Positions 1-10,549 of a DNA stretch of 64,000 bases are shown here, in pieces. Source of the DNA: Corbicula japonica. Taxonomy: Eukaryota; Mollusca; Bivalvia; Venerida; Cyrenidae. Under the pieces are notes generated by a model, which was not told where the DNA came from, did no database searches, and was given only the letters and a program-made list of their open reading frames with translations. A program made the translations under genes and the position numbers. The stretch lies in NCBI GenBank assembly GCA_038501625.1, contig JAZAYU010000088.1, positions 1,674,001-1,738,000 on the forward strand. The letters are read 5' to 3'. The stretch's first letter is position 1; each line of letters starts with the position of its first letter.

Positions 1-168
1 ATTCTTTTTGAAGTTTCTCAAAATAACAGCACCAAGACGTCTTTATTTTTCCGCACGACATCAACGGAACGTTACTAGCAAACAATTACAAAATTTTAGC
101 GTGATCGGCGAAGTATCGCCATTTTGTGAAGCATAATTTCCGCCGTGTAAAAAATCTGAAGCAAGAAA

Positions 169-585
169 ATGACAACGTTAATTGAACGTACGGAGCAGTG
201 GACAGTAATTAAATTCTCTGCGATGTCTTGTATGACCCCGACTGATACTTGGAAATTCATGAAACAGATGGATGGTGTTATTAATTGTTCCAGGACTCTT
301 GTGTTTGAGTGGCACAAACGTTTCCGGAAAGGTAGGGCGGTTATTGAGGATAATGCGCGAAGCGGAAGGCCGGGAAATGATGCGCGCTTAGTCAAAAAGA
401 TTAAGGACGTCCTAGCAACTGATCGGCGCAATTCTCTAGATGATATTGCTTACACTGTCGGGCTGTGTCATGGAACTGTTCATAAAATAGTGACCCAGGA
501 CTTGAACATGAATAAGGTATGTGCGCGCTGGGTTCCTCGTCTGCTGACAGATGAAATGAAAACAACCCTTGCAAACGGCATATGA
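169..585 (+). pseudogene. Truncated mariner (Mos1-type) transposase, DNA-binding half only
   Basis: The 138-residue frame matches the N-terminal half of mariner transposases, which binds the transposon ends. A first helix-turn-helix region with EWHKRFRKGR lies near residues 47-56. The linker SGRPG is at 65-69. A second HTH (DDIAYTVGLCHGTVHKIV) is at about 91-108, and the family block RWVPRLLTDEMK is at 120-131. The frame then stops, and only about 200 non-coding bases follow before host intron or intergenic sequence. The DD(34)D catalytic domain is therefore missing, against a usual length near 345 residues. A mariner-like terminal motif (gtcctggaactttttgac) occurs at about 768-785. The remnant cannot transpose by itself. 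Such N-terminal fragments are often annotated as GVQW3-like proteins, so domestication cannot be excluded, but nothing here supports it. Confidence 0.8.
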
Positions 586-903
586 ACGTCACGACGTCGC
601 GGAAGTGCTCCGTACATGACATAGTGGGCTATTCTAATGGATCAGAAAACATGTTTATGTTTGTATATTTTACATATATTTATATGTTCTTGCAGTGGAA
701 TAGTTATATTTTCATGTCATATATTTAATTACTGAATCGTACGGAAAATAAAAAAGATATCATGACAGTCCTGGAACTTTTTGACTGTACCTCGTACTTC
801 AGTCCGAGTTTTGACGTAAACTGACGTATGTCGTGATACGACTGCGAGTAACAGTGAACTTGCACAAATTTGCTTAACGGTTGCCAATATTTGTATTTTT
901 CAG

Positions 904-1024
904 TTCTTTATCAACGACGCGTGTTAGACAGCGTCTTTGTGATTTGATGGGCACTGACGTCATACGTCTCAACGACAAACTTTACTTCCAGAAGCTTTCA
1001 CAGCGTCTCCAAGAGGAATATGAG
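904..1024 (+). CDS. Exon a of the unknown gene
   Basis: A pyrimidine-rich stretch and ttcag precede 904, and gtagaa follows 1024. The exon is 121 bases: it completes a codon opened upstream and then encodes 40 residues, including LCDLMGTDVIRLNDKLYF and LSQRLQEEYE. It looks like part of a folded helical domain. It ends on a codon border, matching the next exon. A 384-bp foldback begins only 47 bases downstream. Confidence 0.65.
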
Positions 1025-1070
1025 GTAGAACTATTTACAAATATTATGCTATTATATATTACTGTGTTTC

Positions 1071-1454
1071 CACAGGTGCTTTGAAGACGAACCCCGTTTT
1101 TTTTTTTTAAAACTGTATGAACTGGTCGCACCCCGCCCCCCTAAAAAAGATGGTCTACACTACATAAACTCATATTTTTTGGTTTTTTTTTCGTTATCAG
1201 TCTATCACAATCGAATTTACTATCAAATACCAAGTTCTCTGAATATACAGTCGGGACAGGAATTTTGGTACATGTATTTGATAGTAAATTTGGTGTGGAT
1301 AGATTGATAACGATCCCAATCTATCAAAACAAAACAAAAATGATGTGTTTATGTATTGTAGACCCTGATTTGTGTGTGTGTGTGTGGGGGGGGGGGGGGC
1401 GACCAGTTTATACAAATTTTTGAGAAAACGGGAACCGTCTTCAAAACACCTGTG
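1071..1454. repeat. 384-bp foldback (palindromic MITE) in intron a-b
   Basis: The outer arms pair cacaggtgctttgaagacg with its near-complement cgtcttcaaaacacctgtg. The inner arms share actatcaaatac and its complement. The loop is about 45 bases. The right arm holds a (GT)n(G)n run at 1371-1399. No coding sequence is seen. Confidence 0.75.
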
Positions 1455-1970
1455 TGTGTTCGTGTACGTGTGTGAGCATGCCCACTTCCCCCTTCTAGAA
1501 AATCGGTGCCTCAGTGCTTTTAGCGCTCTGGATACGGTCCTGGATAATTACTGATCCTCTCTTTGGAACTTTGGTTAACTATTACTTTTCTTTTTTGCAT
1601 TTTGTTTCCACTATGTCAAAGGGATATAAAAATATGCAAAGTTTGTTTAATATTAAAACCAGAACATTGGAAAAATTAAGGTTTTTAGACGAACGATTTA
1701 TTGTAATTTGAGTCTAATAAAAACAAGATTGTTTGTTTCAATGCCACTTCCGTTGACAATGATGTATTTATTCCAGAAATAAACTTTCTTACAAAATGTA
1801 ACGGACATTTTGGGACGCAAAATTAAATCTGTGCAGATCCTTGTGATTTTAGACTATTCTCAGTTTTATGATCTTGCGGACGGATAATCCGCAAAAATTA
1901 CACCAGCCTCTTTCTATTTTTACAATTCTTGACGAAAATAAGATAAATATTTATGCCAAAATATGTATTT

Positions 1971-2605
1971 CATGAGGGTGACCCATAATATACCCTTTTG
2001 AAATTTTAATGTTAATATCATCAAACATAGTCATACAATTTTTACATAGTAATAATCTAGAGGCTTCAAAGTTTGTTTGATATACAACACACCATACTAT
2101 ACCGGTACTTGAATGAGAAATGCTGTCTGTATATCCAAAATAATATTTTTAACAAATGTTCAATGTGACGTCAATTTTGGTGATTATGACGTCAAGTATT
2201 TTCTTGAAATTTTTTATGGCCGATTAGACTTTTTCTTTGCGGAAACTTAAAAGGTAATGTTTACACCCCTAAACAATCATCAGTGCAAGAGCTAAAATCA
2301 TCAATTTAACAAGAAAAGAGAAATATAAATTCACAGATGTGCACATCGGGCAAATTAGACCATTCCAAGTGAAGACTTAACGTAATAATCACAGAAAATT
2401 GACGTCAAATTGAACATTTGTTTTAAATATTATTTTGGATATACGGACTGCATTCCCTACAGAAGTATGCTATGCTATTATATCAAACAAAACTTTAAAG
2501 CCTCCAGAATTTTACTATGTGAAAATTATATGTTCATGTTTGATGATATAAACGCTATTTAATTTCAAAAAGATATCAGAAATTATGAATCACCCTGTAT
2601 TATGA
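1971..2605. repeat. Inverted-repeat element, arms about 205 bp
   Basis: The left arm 1971-2175 and right arm 2400-2605 are inverted copies: for example, tatatccaaaataatattt on the left faces the complement aatattattttggatata on the right. They share a GACGTCAA block at the inner ends. A 225-bp unpaired centre separates them. This is a non-autonomous DNA element inside the a-b intron. Confidence 0.7.
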
Positions 2606-3005
2606 CTGAGAGTCGTATATCAAAAGTTCAATGACAATGATTAATTAGAGATGATCAGTTATGTAAGAAACATGAGGGAAGAGTGACATGTTTCAGAAGA
2701 ACTGGTAGGCGGAAATGTTTACCTGTAGGAGATGTAGAAATCGTGTTAATTCCATTCTCGATGAGTGTAAACTTGTTTATTTGATATCGAACTTAATTCC
2801 TTTATTTACTGCTTCCTGTGTTTTGAACAGTAATTGCTCTGTGTTTTTTTCTGGGCCGCAGAATCGTTGGAAAATCCCACCCTGCTGGGACTCGAACAAG
2901 CGACCTATGGGTGTTAAGTTTGACTGTCTAACACACATCGACTAGTTTCTGCATAAACAAGTTGCAGTTTTACAAAAATAGTCAAATGCCTTATTTTTTA
3001 ACCAG

Positions 3006-3173
3006 ACGACAATGGACAAACAGGAAGAAGCGCGCGCAGCGTCCGAGGAAGAGCGCTTGCGCAGACTGATGCTGGAAGGCGTCATTGACGCACCAAACGA
3101 CTACAGAGCTGTGTTACAAGGGCATGGTAAGCAAAGTAAAAAGAAAAAGAAGAGGAGGAAAATAAAGCGACAT
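3006..3173 (+). CDS. Exon b of the unknown gene, charged helix plus polybasic run
   Basis: The acceptor is ttttttaaccag and the donor is gtgagt at 3174. The 56 codons run TTMDKQEEARAASEEERLRR, then MLEGVIDAPNDYRAVLQGHG, and end in KQSKKKKKRRKIKRH. A second good donor (gtaagc at 3127) would cut the exon before the polybasic run, but that end is phase 1 and would hit TGA in the next exon. The longer form is the one in phase. ATG at 3012 could also serve as a start in a short isoform. Confidence 0.65.
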
Positions 3174-3753
3174 GTGAGTGATTTTTCTTAAATAAGATAG
3201 TCCGAAATTTTGGAATAAGTTATCATTGCAAAGAAGCTGAGAACAGAACAGAAAATATTATTTAAATCGGTCCAGTTGATGCTGAGATATGGTCAGTTCA
3301 TTTTTAAGTGACCAGTGACATCATCAATGTATGTGCAGAAATTGATTTTTTTTCACTTATAATTTTTATTACATAATTAGTTTCACATCTCAAAAAAAGA
3401 TACATTTCTGATATTGTTTGATGAAAAACATTTTTATATTGAGATTTTCTTTATTTAGTATTTAAATTTGTGCACAAGAATTGATGATGTCAATGGTCAC
3501 TATTCAAAATGGCTGCCTCCAAAATCATTTGAAAAACAAACTTTCAGACAGCCTTAGTTTAATTAACTATGATCTGATTTTCGAAGTTCTTTCACTGATG
3601 TGTAGATGATTTGTAGAACAGTTATATACATGTAAAATAGTCAGGAATGTCCTGTTAGTAATAACCTCCCGTTATTTGCTTTCTATCAAGGGAGGTAACA
3701 ATGCGGCATTTGAGCAGAGCAGATGTTTCGGGAGCATACAGATCCCAAGGTTA

Positions 3754-3893
3754 TAAAACTGAGTATGGAAACCAGCCTTGAATCTCATGCATCTGATTGG
3801 CTGAAATGGCAACTAGTCACCATTTCAGCCAATCAGATGCTTGAAGTTTGAGACTGGTTTTCAATCTCAGCTTTATAAGCTTCAGCCCTGGTA
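3754..3893. repeat. Palindromic element, copy 1 of family gcatctgattggctgaaatgg
   Basis: Two arms built on gcatctgattggctgaaatgg face each other with almost no loop. The outer ends are ggttataaaactgag and its complement. Half copies and full copies recur at 4076-4142 and 9497-9634, all in introns of the same gene. Confidence 0.75.
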
Positions 3894-4075
3894 TATAATA
3901 ACAAAATTACCCTAAATCGAACAAATACTTACTTCGTATATTTCACACCATTAAAAAATCAAAAACATGTTGTTATTGCTTTTTTTCCTTTTAGGTTCTA
4001 TTATGACTTAGGTTTTTGTGTTTTGACCATGCCAAGGGAGATAACAATGCCGCATTTGAGCGGGAGCATACAGGT

Positions 4076-4142
4076 CCCGAGGTTATAAAACTCAGTATGG
4101 AAACCAGACTCGAATCTCAAGCATCTGATCGGCTGAAATGGC
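4076..4142. repeat. Half palindrome of the same family
   Basis: It carries one arm only (ggttataaaactcagtatgg through atcggctgaaatgg). The preceding 50 bases also match sequence upstream of 3754 (ggagataacaatgc, gggagcatacag), so a larger duplication is involved. Confidence 0.65.
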
Positions 4143-4420
4143 CAAGATGATAACTATTATGACCTACGTTATTTGTGTTTTGACCAATACCAGCATAATC
4201 GTACTTATCTATGATAATCTGTTTTGTTGATACTTGCCATTATGTTTTATTATAATGCTTCAATATGTATTTGTATATGACTGTTGATAAGATTTATATT
4301 CTATTCTATTCTATTGTATTCACCTATGGGTCTAAGAATGACCTCATTTATGAATACTGTTTGTTTTTGCATGTTTTAACCCATATTCCAGCAACAACAC
4401 GTATATCGTTTTTTTCTCAG

Positions 4421-4489
4421 GTGTCAGAACCCATTCCAGACACATCGAAAGCATCTGATGATGAGGGCCAGACGAAAACAAGAAAAGAG
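4421..4489 (+). CDS. Exon c of the unknown gene
   Basis: The acceptor is tttttttctcag and the donor is gtgagg. The 23 codons (phase 0 to 0) begin VSEPIPDTSKASDDEG and are hydrophilic and acidic. The alternative frame that starts after two bases contains a stop, which supports the frame chosen. Confidence 0.65.
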
Positions 4490-4748
4490 GTGAGGTTTTC
4501 AATTATGAAGTAATAAATATCCGCCAACGATATATCGCTGAATCATGGCTCGTAGTTCAGATGCGCAAGGCGAACCTGAGTGATAAAGATCTACGTATTT
4601 AAATCTAACACGATCATACTTTTAAGAGCTTTGAAAAAGATACTATTTCGCTGAGTATGTTCGTCAAGCGGTTTTTTGACGACAAAAATTATAAGTGACG
4701 CCAGGAATACGGGCGGGTGGCAGTGATATATCGCTGATTAAATCACTT

Positions 4749-5038
4749 GGCCAACTTGATTTGCCAAGTCGGCTAACGAACAGGCGTTAACCGGTCACCG
4801 ATCGGCTCGCACAGGTGGGAAATATGAATCAAGAGTTCCGACTAAACTTAAATGGCGTCAATAGCTACGGCTGTGGTTGTTACACGCTCGCCGCTCAAAC
4901 GTAACCGGTGTATTTGGCACGCGCAGGTTAGTGATCCCGGCTTAATCTCGGAACAAATAAAGTGATTTGCCGGTGCCCGTTTAAGAAGCGGCGTACGCCG
5001 GCGTATGCGTAAGCCGTCTTGAAAAATCAAGTTGGTCC
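4749..5038 (-). mobile_element. 290-bp TIR MITE, family ggccaacttgatttgcc
   Basis: The left end ggccaacttgatttgccaag is inverted at the right end (cttgaaaaatcaagttggtcc), giving TIRs of about 29 bp. The body is the inverted counterpart of the element at 22711-23794, minus its nested insertion. The open frame through it is a shadow, because the same translation appears in the other copy inside non-coding sequence. Confidence 0.8.
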
Positions 5039-5400
5039 AGTACTGTCGCTTCCATGCATTAAGTATGAAGAATATCGGCGGTCGTTTTAGAATATGTTTA
5101 TCAGTACACAGGTTAAACACTTCTTTAATTGTTTACAAAGTATGTCATGGTCATTTAAGAAGTTCATAAATATTTAATTTTAAAATATTTAAACACTATT
5201 GACTCTAGGACTATCGTGCATTTTGTTCATTAAATACTCGTTTTTGTGATTGTTCAGTAATTAAAGTTACAAATTACTGACAACTTCTTTTCATTTTTAC
5301 TAGGAAAATTGATGACACAGAAAACGTAAGGTGAAGCAGACTCTGTTTTAATCGTATAATAAATTTCAATATAATCATCGTTGTGTTTGTTTGCTGATAG

Positions 5401-5535
5401 GACGTCGTCACACAGGTAGCAATTCTGTCGGATTCGCAGACCGAGACTTCCAACAAGGAACCAGAAAACCGGAAACAGACAGCGAAAAAAGTCAGCATCG
5501 AAGAAAATGAAAACACGAGTCAAAAAATAAACGAG
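5401..5535 (+). CDS. Exon d of the unknown gene
   Basis: The acceptor is gtttgctgatag and the donor is gtatat. The 45 codons (phase 0 to 0) include VAILSDSQTETSNKEPENRK and KKVSIEENENTSQ. The segment is rich in Glu, Asn, Lys and Ser, and is probably disordered. Confidence 0.65.
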
Positions 5536-5847
5536 GTATATACAAGATTTAGGTGCGCTTTTCTCTGCTTGGCGCTTTTGAGTTATTCTCTTATTTTAAA
5601 GCAGTATGCTCTTTTGAAATGTCTTAATGTTATCTCCCTTTGATAGAAAGCACAGTTTGTACTGTACTGTACTTGACTGCAAGCTATTGTTAAAATTTAC
5701 TCGGATCAAATGCATGTTTAAATCAAAATAAATTTTGGAAACATAGTTAATCGTAAAACAGTTTGGTTTTTGCTTTGTTTTTAAATAGTCACATCCCTTT
5801 ATTTCTTTTCTTTTGAATTGCTTCACCCTGTAATATTTATTTTTTTT

Positions 5848-5963
5848 ATTATTTTAATAATAATAATAATATATATATATTGCTATCATTATTAGTAACA
5901 ATAACTATTATTATTATTATTATTATTTTTTCATTTATTATTATTTTTATTATTATTAAAACT

Positions 5964-6048
<85 letters not shown>

Positions 6049-6050
6049 TT
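5848..6050. repeat. Microsatellite (ATT)n, (ATTT)n
   Basis: Long runs of att/tta triplets and attt quartets lie between coding exons d and e. Confidence 0.9.
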
Positions 6051-6353
6051 GCAAACTTCACCGCACTGATCTCCCTTTTACAAAGATTTCAATGACGTCA
6101 GTCAATGGCGGTTGTTCAAAAATAGAATTTTTGGTAATAATGCATAATTCCTTCAAAAAGTAACTGCCGATGGTTTTATTTTCGGTCAGTATACCTTACA
6201 TATATAGAAAACTAAAACTAAAAATTAGCTATTAAAATGAATTGGCTTTAATCGATCTATAAATAACTTTTTGTTCAAATTCTGCTGCGGGTAGTTTGCA
6301 TGGTACAGTATATGCATGCAGCCATATTTATTGTAAGCACCCATGTAACACAG

Positions 6354-6488
6354 ATGCATGCTCGTCCTCCACATCACGAAGCCGCTTTACGAACTTCCTC
6401 TGCCGGTTCTACAAGCCGGAAATCCAGACGGATAAAGTCCGCTGCGCCCCGGGTTAGCCACTGGGAGAAAGACCGGAGTTTTTCTGAC
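6354..6488 (+). CDS. Exon e of the unknown gene
   Basis: The acceptor is atgtaacacag and the donor is gtaagc. The 45 codons (phase 0 to 0) start MHARPPHHEAALRTSSAGST and end VSHWEKDRSFSD. The exon is GC-richer than its AT-rich surroundings, as expected for coding sequence here. It is basic (RKSRRIK). Confidence 0.65.
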
Positions 6489-6621
6489 GTAAGCTTTAGA
6501 GTCTAAGTTACCCTTTACTTTATATACGCTATACTGGTATGTTGGAATACTATGCAACCGCGAATTTACAAGTCATTACATATTTGACGGTCACTGATGC
6601 CGTGGCCAACAATAGAACAGT

Positions 6622-6866
6622 GTGGCCATACCAAGTGGTTAGTGACGTCATTGTTCGGTATTAGGGCCCCGAATCATACACAAAAATAGACACCAGGCGA
6701 CAAATGTATTGACAACCGTGGTTAGTTTTCAACTTTCCCCTTAGAATCCACTAAACTTCGTCCAAAATGGTGAACTTATAACATACAAGGCTTTGAAAAT
6801 TTGAATTGATGTGATTTTTCTTGCCTTAATACCGAAAACTGACGTCACAAACTACGCTGTTCCCAC
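6622..6866. mobile_element. 245-bp TIR MITE, GACGTCA-containing ends
   Basis: The left end gtggccataccaagtggtta, with tgacgtca and ttcggtatta following, is mirrored by aataccgaaaactgacgtca and gttcccac on the right. A larger relative with the same ends occupies 24702-25338. Confidence 0.7.
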
Positions 6867-7216
6867 TTTGTAATAAGGCTTTCATATATAGGAAAGGTTG
6901 TATGTTCATATTTGCAATCCATTTTCATCCGGAATTAAAATTTAGGCGAAGGCCGAGCATGACCAGAAGTTTGTGGACAGTCGTTCAGTCTTGGTCCGCT
7001 AGTTGAGATGGAAGTCACGTGTGTGATCCATATTCCGATCTAGATCTTCAAAATGATGTCTTACGGATATCAGGACAATCTGAAATATAAATAATTGCAA
7101 AAGTCTTCAAGTGTCTCATAGGATTAAAGGAATTTTGAACGTTAAACATATGGCTGTCTAAAGTTGCTCCATGTTCATTAGGACACTGTTTTGAATGGTT
7201 AACAGCGACATCTTCA

Positions 7217-8098
7217 ATTCTTTTGCACACACAGACGGCAGTATCGGACCCTACACGCCACCCCCCATCCCCACCTCCCCGAACCATGTGCTTGAATTTC
7301 ACTAAATGACCTCTTAAAACAATATAAAGCGACACATTTATACATATAATAAATCAATAAACCAAAAATATGATTTAATAAAAAATACTGGGTATACCCT
7401 TTACTGGTATATTATCATAGACAAGGTAAGAAAGGACTCTGTCACTATCTATCTCTTTGTTAAAAATTTTCACCCATTAAAATTTAATATAATCCTTTTC
7501 GGCCAGGACTTGGTACTTTAAATGCACATGGTGTTACTTTCCTCGATTCCTAAAACCGATTGCCAAAATATTAATCCGTTTTTCATGGGCATCAGAAAAA
7601 AAAGTAACCTCAGCGACCAGCTTTTTGTTAGGTCGGAAAAAATGTGGAACACGAAAAAATGCGACTTCGGTTATTTGTTGAAATGCACAGATAAAATGAA
7701 ATTTGACCAATACCTTATCGTCAAAGAACATGCAAGGACCCTTTTATTTGTCTATTTTTCTCTCGGTCTTCAAACCATTGGCCATTTCTTTCTTTGTATG
7801 AATTATAACGCTTAGTCTCCAATTTTGTTTTCTACGAGTGTTAACTGTCTCGATCGATTTCATTGGACGAAGGTTTACAGAGTCCTTTCTTACCTTGTCT
7901 ATGATAATATACCAGTAAAGGGTATACCCAGTATTTTTTATTTAAATCATATTTTTGGTTTATTGGTTTATTATATGTATAAATGTGGTGCTTTATATTG
8001 TTTTAAGAGGTCATTTAGTGAAATTCAAGCACAGGGTTCGGGGAGGTGGGGTTAGGGGGGAGGGGTCCGATACTGCCGCCTGTGTTTGCACAAATATA
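7217..8098. repeat. Inverted repeat, arms about 222 bp, in intron e-f
   Basis: Arms 7217-7440 and 7877-8098 are near-identical inverted copies; the inner part reads actgggtataccctttactg in one and its complement in the other. A 435-bp centre has no recognisable domain. The outer ends contain a C-rich or G-rich run (ccaccccccatcccc). Confidence 0.8.
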
Positions 8099-8124
8099 AA
8101 TTTTAATTTTTATAATGTAATAAT

Positions 8125-8470
8125 TCTGCTCTTGAGTCATAAGAGCTGTATTGTGAAAATGTCATGTTCTGCTCTTTAATGATATGATCTGTATTTTGAA
8201 AAAGGCACGTTCTGCTCTTGAGTCAAATGAACTGTATGCTGAAAAAGTCACGTACTGCTCTTTAATGATATAATCTGTATTTTGAAAATGTCACGTTCTG
8301 CTCTTTAATGATAGGATTTGTATTTTCAAAATGTCACGTTCTGCTCTTTAATGATAGGATTTGTATTTTCAAAATGTCACGTTCTGCTCTTGAATGATAT
8401 GATTTGTAGTTCGAAAATTCACGTACCGCTCGTCAATTATATGGTCATTATATTGAGAAAGACACGTCAT
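8125..8470. repeat. Minisatellite, about 43-bp units
   Basis: About eight degenerate copies of a unit with tctgctctttaatgatag and ttttcaaaatgtcacg lie 185 bases upstream of exon f. Confidence 0.8.
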
Positions 8471-8654
8471 ATGGTCTTTATTTTAAAGAAAATATTGTTC
8501 TATTATTGTGTGATATAGATTTCAAAGAAATCACTGCTGCCCTTTATTCACGTGATTATTTTTTTCTGAAAGTATGAAATAAAAGTGTAATATAATATTT
8601 TTGTATATATTAAATGTTATGAAAGTTAATTACATTTAGTTGTGTGTATAACAG

Positions 8655-8780
8655 GATGGCGAAGTGACTGACGACGCTGATTACGACACCCAGAGTTTAC
8701 CGGAGCGACACTACATCCGTAAGCCCTCTAAATACTCGAGACAAGAGCCCGAGAGAGTGTCAAGGTTACGAGGTGCAGAG
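8655..8780 (+). CDS. Exon f of the unknown gene
   Basis: The acceptor is gtgtgtataacag and the donor is gtgagt. The 42 codons (phase 0 to 0) read DGEVTDDADYDTQSLPERHY, then IRKPSKYSRQEPERVSRLRG and AE. An acidic start turns to a basic second half. Confidence 0.65.
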
Positions 8781-9496
8781 GTGAGTTAATGTGATCCCAG
8801 TTAGTAAGATCTTACATAAGTGAACAGTTGAATCTGCATTAGCAGCAATGTGCATTCAGCAACCACCTGTCTTAAACAGCCAGTTTAAACATGTAAAAAA
8901 ACCCACTAACATTTGGCTTTAATTTTTACCACTTTTAGACAGCTACCTGTGACAAGCATCTACTTTCTATCACTACAATTTAGCATGGTTGAACTATAGT
9001 CGGTATTCGGAATAACTCTGCAGTGTTTTCATTCCTCTTTCTGCAAAGAGTTAACACGATTTTTTAAGTTTGAATAACAGTTGGGGTCGGACGCAAGATT
9101 TCTAGAAAGGGGTTCGTTTGGGGAGATTCTTACAGCAGTGTTGATAATCATAAAATTAAACGAGACTTACCAGTGAGGTGATGGTCAATGATAATTTTAC
9201 TGCTACTGGACCACGAGATTAATGGGATGAACACTTGATCTTATCAATTTGTGAAGCAACAGTCTTCAGATTTGTAAAATACAGGCATGGGTTTATTACT
9301 TTGGGAGGGACGATAAATGTGGTCGTTAACATCGTGGTCCTGTACAAGTAGAAATATAAATTAAAATTCACCCTTTTCCCGGTAAAAGTAGAAGTTCCAA
9401 CGTTCTGGCCAAAATCACCAAGAAAATTAAATGTTGCTGCCCTTTAAAGGGTTCGAGCAGCCATTTTGTATACAGCTCGGTCCCTCTCCCAACAAT

Positions 9497-9634
9497 TGTG
9501 CCCAAGGTTATAAAACTGAGCATAGAAACCGGTCTCAAATCTCAAGCATCTGATTGGCTGAAATGGCGACCAGCCAATCAGATGCTTGAGATTTGAGACT
9601 GGTTTTCAATCTCAGTTTTATAACCTTCAGCCTT
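9497..9634. repeat. Palindromic element, full copy 2 of family gcatctgattggctgaaatgg
   Basis: It has near-perfect arms around gcgaccagcc. The outer ends are aaggttataaaactgag and its complement. It lies in the f-g intron, just before the tandem terminal exons. Confidence 0.8.
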
Positions 9635-9686
9635 GTTGACGGATCTCACTCAGAATCTACATCTAACGCTTTCTTTTTAATTTCAG

Positions 9687-9952
9687 ACTTTTGAACTCGT
9701 CTATTCCATTGCGGAAAAGCTAGCTTGTATATAGCTCTCAAAATCTGATTGCATCGTCCTCTTCTTTTGTTTCAGACGGTCGAAGGACTCTATTCCATTG
9801 CCGAAGAGCTACTTTGTGTATAGATGTCCAAGTCTGACTACATCGTTCTATTCTTTTGCTACAGACAGTCGAAAGACTGACTCCATTGCAGAAGAGTTAG
9901 TTTGTTTATTGCTGTTAAAATCTGACTACATTGTGCTCTTCTTTCTTTTCAG
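9687..9952 (+). repeat. Three tandem decayed copies of the terminal exon, period about 89 bp
   Basis: Segments starting at 9687, 9776 and 9865 each follow their own pyrimidine tract plus CAG and repeat the start of the true last exon at 9953. The first would encode TFELVYSIAEKLACI then a stop. The second would encode TVEGLYSIAEELLCV then a stop. The third has lost phase by a small deletion and stops early. Spacing is 89, 89 and 88 bases. Because the preceding exon ends in phase 0, splicing to the first or second copy would give proteins with a short alternative C-terminus. Confidence 0.8.
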
Positions 9953-10075
9953 ACGGTTGAAGGACTCTATTCCATTGCGGAAGAGCTAGTTTGTCCCAAT
10001 TTGACAGACGATCAACCTTCTAGAAAAGTACCTCTAAAAACTAAACCTAAGAAAATCACTGTTATGTTATCATAA
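9953..10075 (+). CDS. Terminal exon g of the unknown gene
   Basis: The acceptor is tctttcttttcag. The 40 codons begin TVEGLYSIAEELVCPNLTDD, end KPKKITVMLS and stop at TAA 10073-10075. The tail is Lys-rich. AATAAA lies 47 bases after the stop. The first 45 bases are the unit duplicated three times upstream. Confidence 0.7.
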   Translation, partial: TVEGLYSIAEELVCPNLTDDQPSRKVPLKTKPKKITVMLS

Positions 10076-10121
10076 CACGGGGTGAAACTAACATCTGCTT
10101 AATTGTTTGACCGCAAGCTTA

Positions 10122-10127
10122 AATAAA
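10122..10127 (+). terminator. Poly(A) signal AATAAA of the unknown gene
   Basis: A canonical hexamer sits 47 bases after the stop codon on the coding strand and sets a short 3' UTR. Confidence 0.55.
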
Positions 10128-10549
10128 GTGATTGACTGCATATATGTTCATTACGTGTAACATTGTTAAAGAGTGCTTTGTTATATTTTTGTGTAACATT
10201 GTACATGTATGCTTTGTTTATATTTGTATTTACGGTATAGGCACGTTAACAACACATTATTAAAATAAGTGCTAATTTAAAAGATCATTAAGAGGTCGCA
10301 AACATTGCAAATGGCGAAAACAGGCTAAAATTTCAAAAAATGAATTTTGGGGGAAATACTTATTGCCACCTAGATTTTAGTAAATAAATGTATTTAGCTA
10401 TGGATGTAGTAAATGTTTGCAAGCTTAATTTAGTCTAATTCATGTTCTAGTTACCAAGCACATACTAAAACAAAAGAAAAACCATTTGCATGAGAACTCT
10501 GACATTCATGAATAATATACCAAAGCAACTCATACCTGAAATAAGTATA

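Larger units (their letters stand above)
904..10127 (+). other. Protein-coding gene of unknown function, 3' part (seven exons)
   Basis: Seven exons (904-1024, 3006-3173, 4421-4489, 5401-5535, 6354-6488, 8655-8780, 9953-10075) have canonical AG and GT borders and join in one open frame of about 291 residues ending in TAA at 10073-10075. AATAAA follows at 10122-10127. Every internal junction is phase 0; only the entry to 904 is phase 2, so upstream exons are expected outside the window. The protein part starts with a helical segment (LMGTDVIRLNDKLYFQKL), continues with a Glu/Arg-rich helix and a polybasic stretch, then a Ser/Glu/Lys-rich, probably disordered tail. I do not recognise the family. 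The basic segment could be a nuclear-localisation or membrane-binding signal (inference). The introns carry many foldback elements. Confidence 0.7.

Noticed and set aside
4848..5120. Frame sharing peptides with 22650-22928
   Set aside because: The shared sequence is a MITE with TIRs; similarity comes from the element, not from a protein.
5880..6095. Tyr/Ile-rich frame
   Set aside because: Translation of (ATT)n and (ATTT)n simple repeats in an intron.
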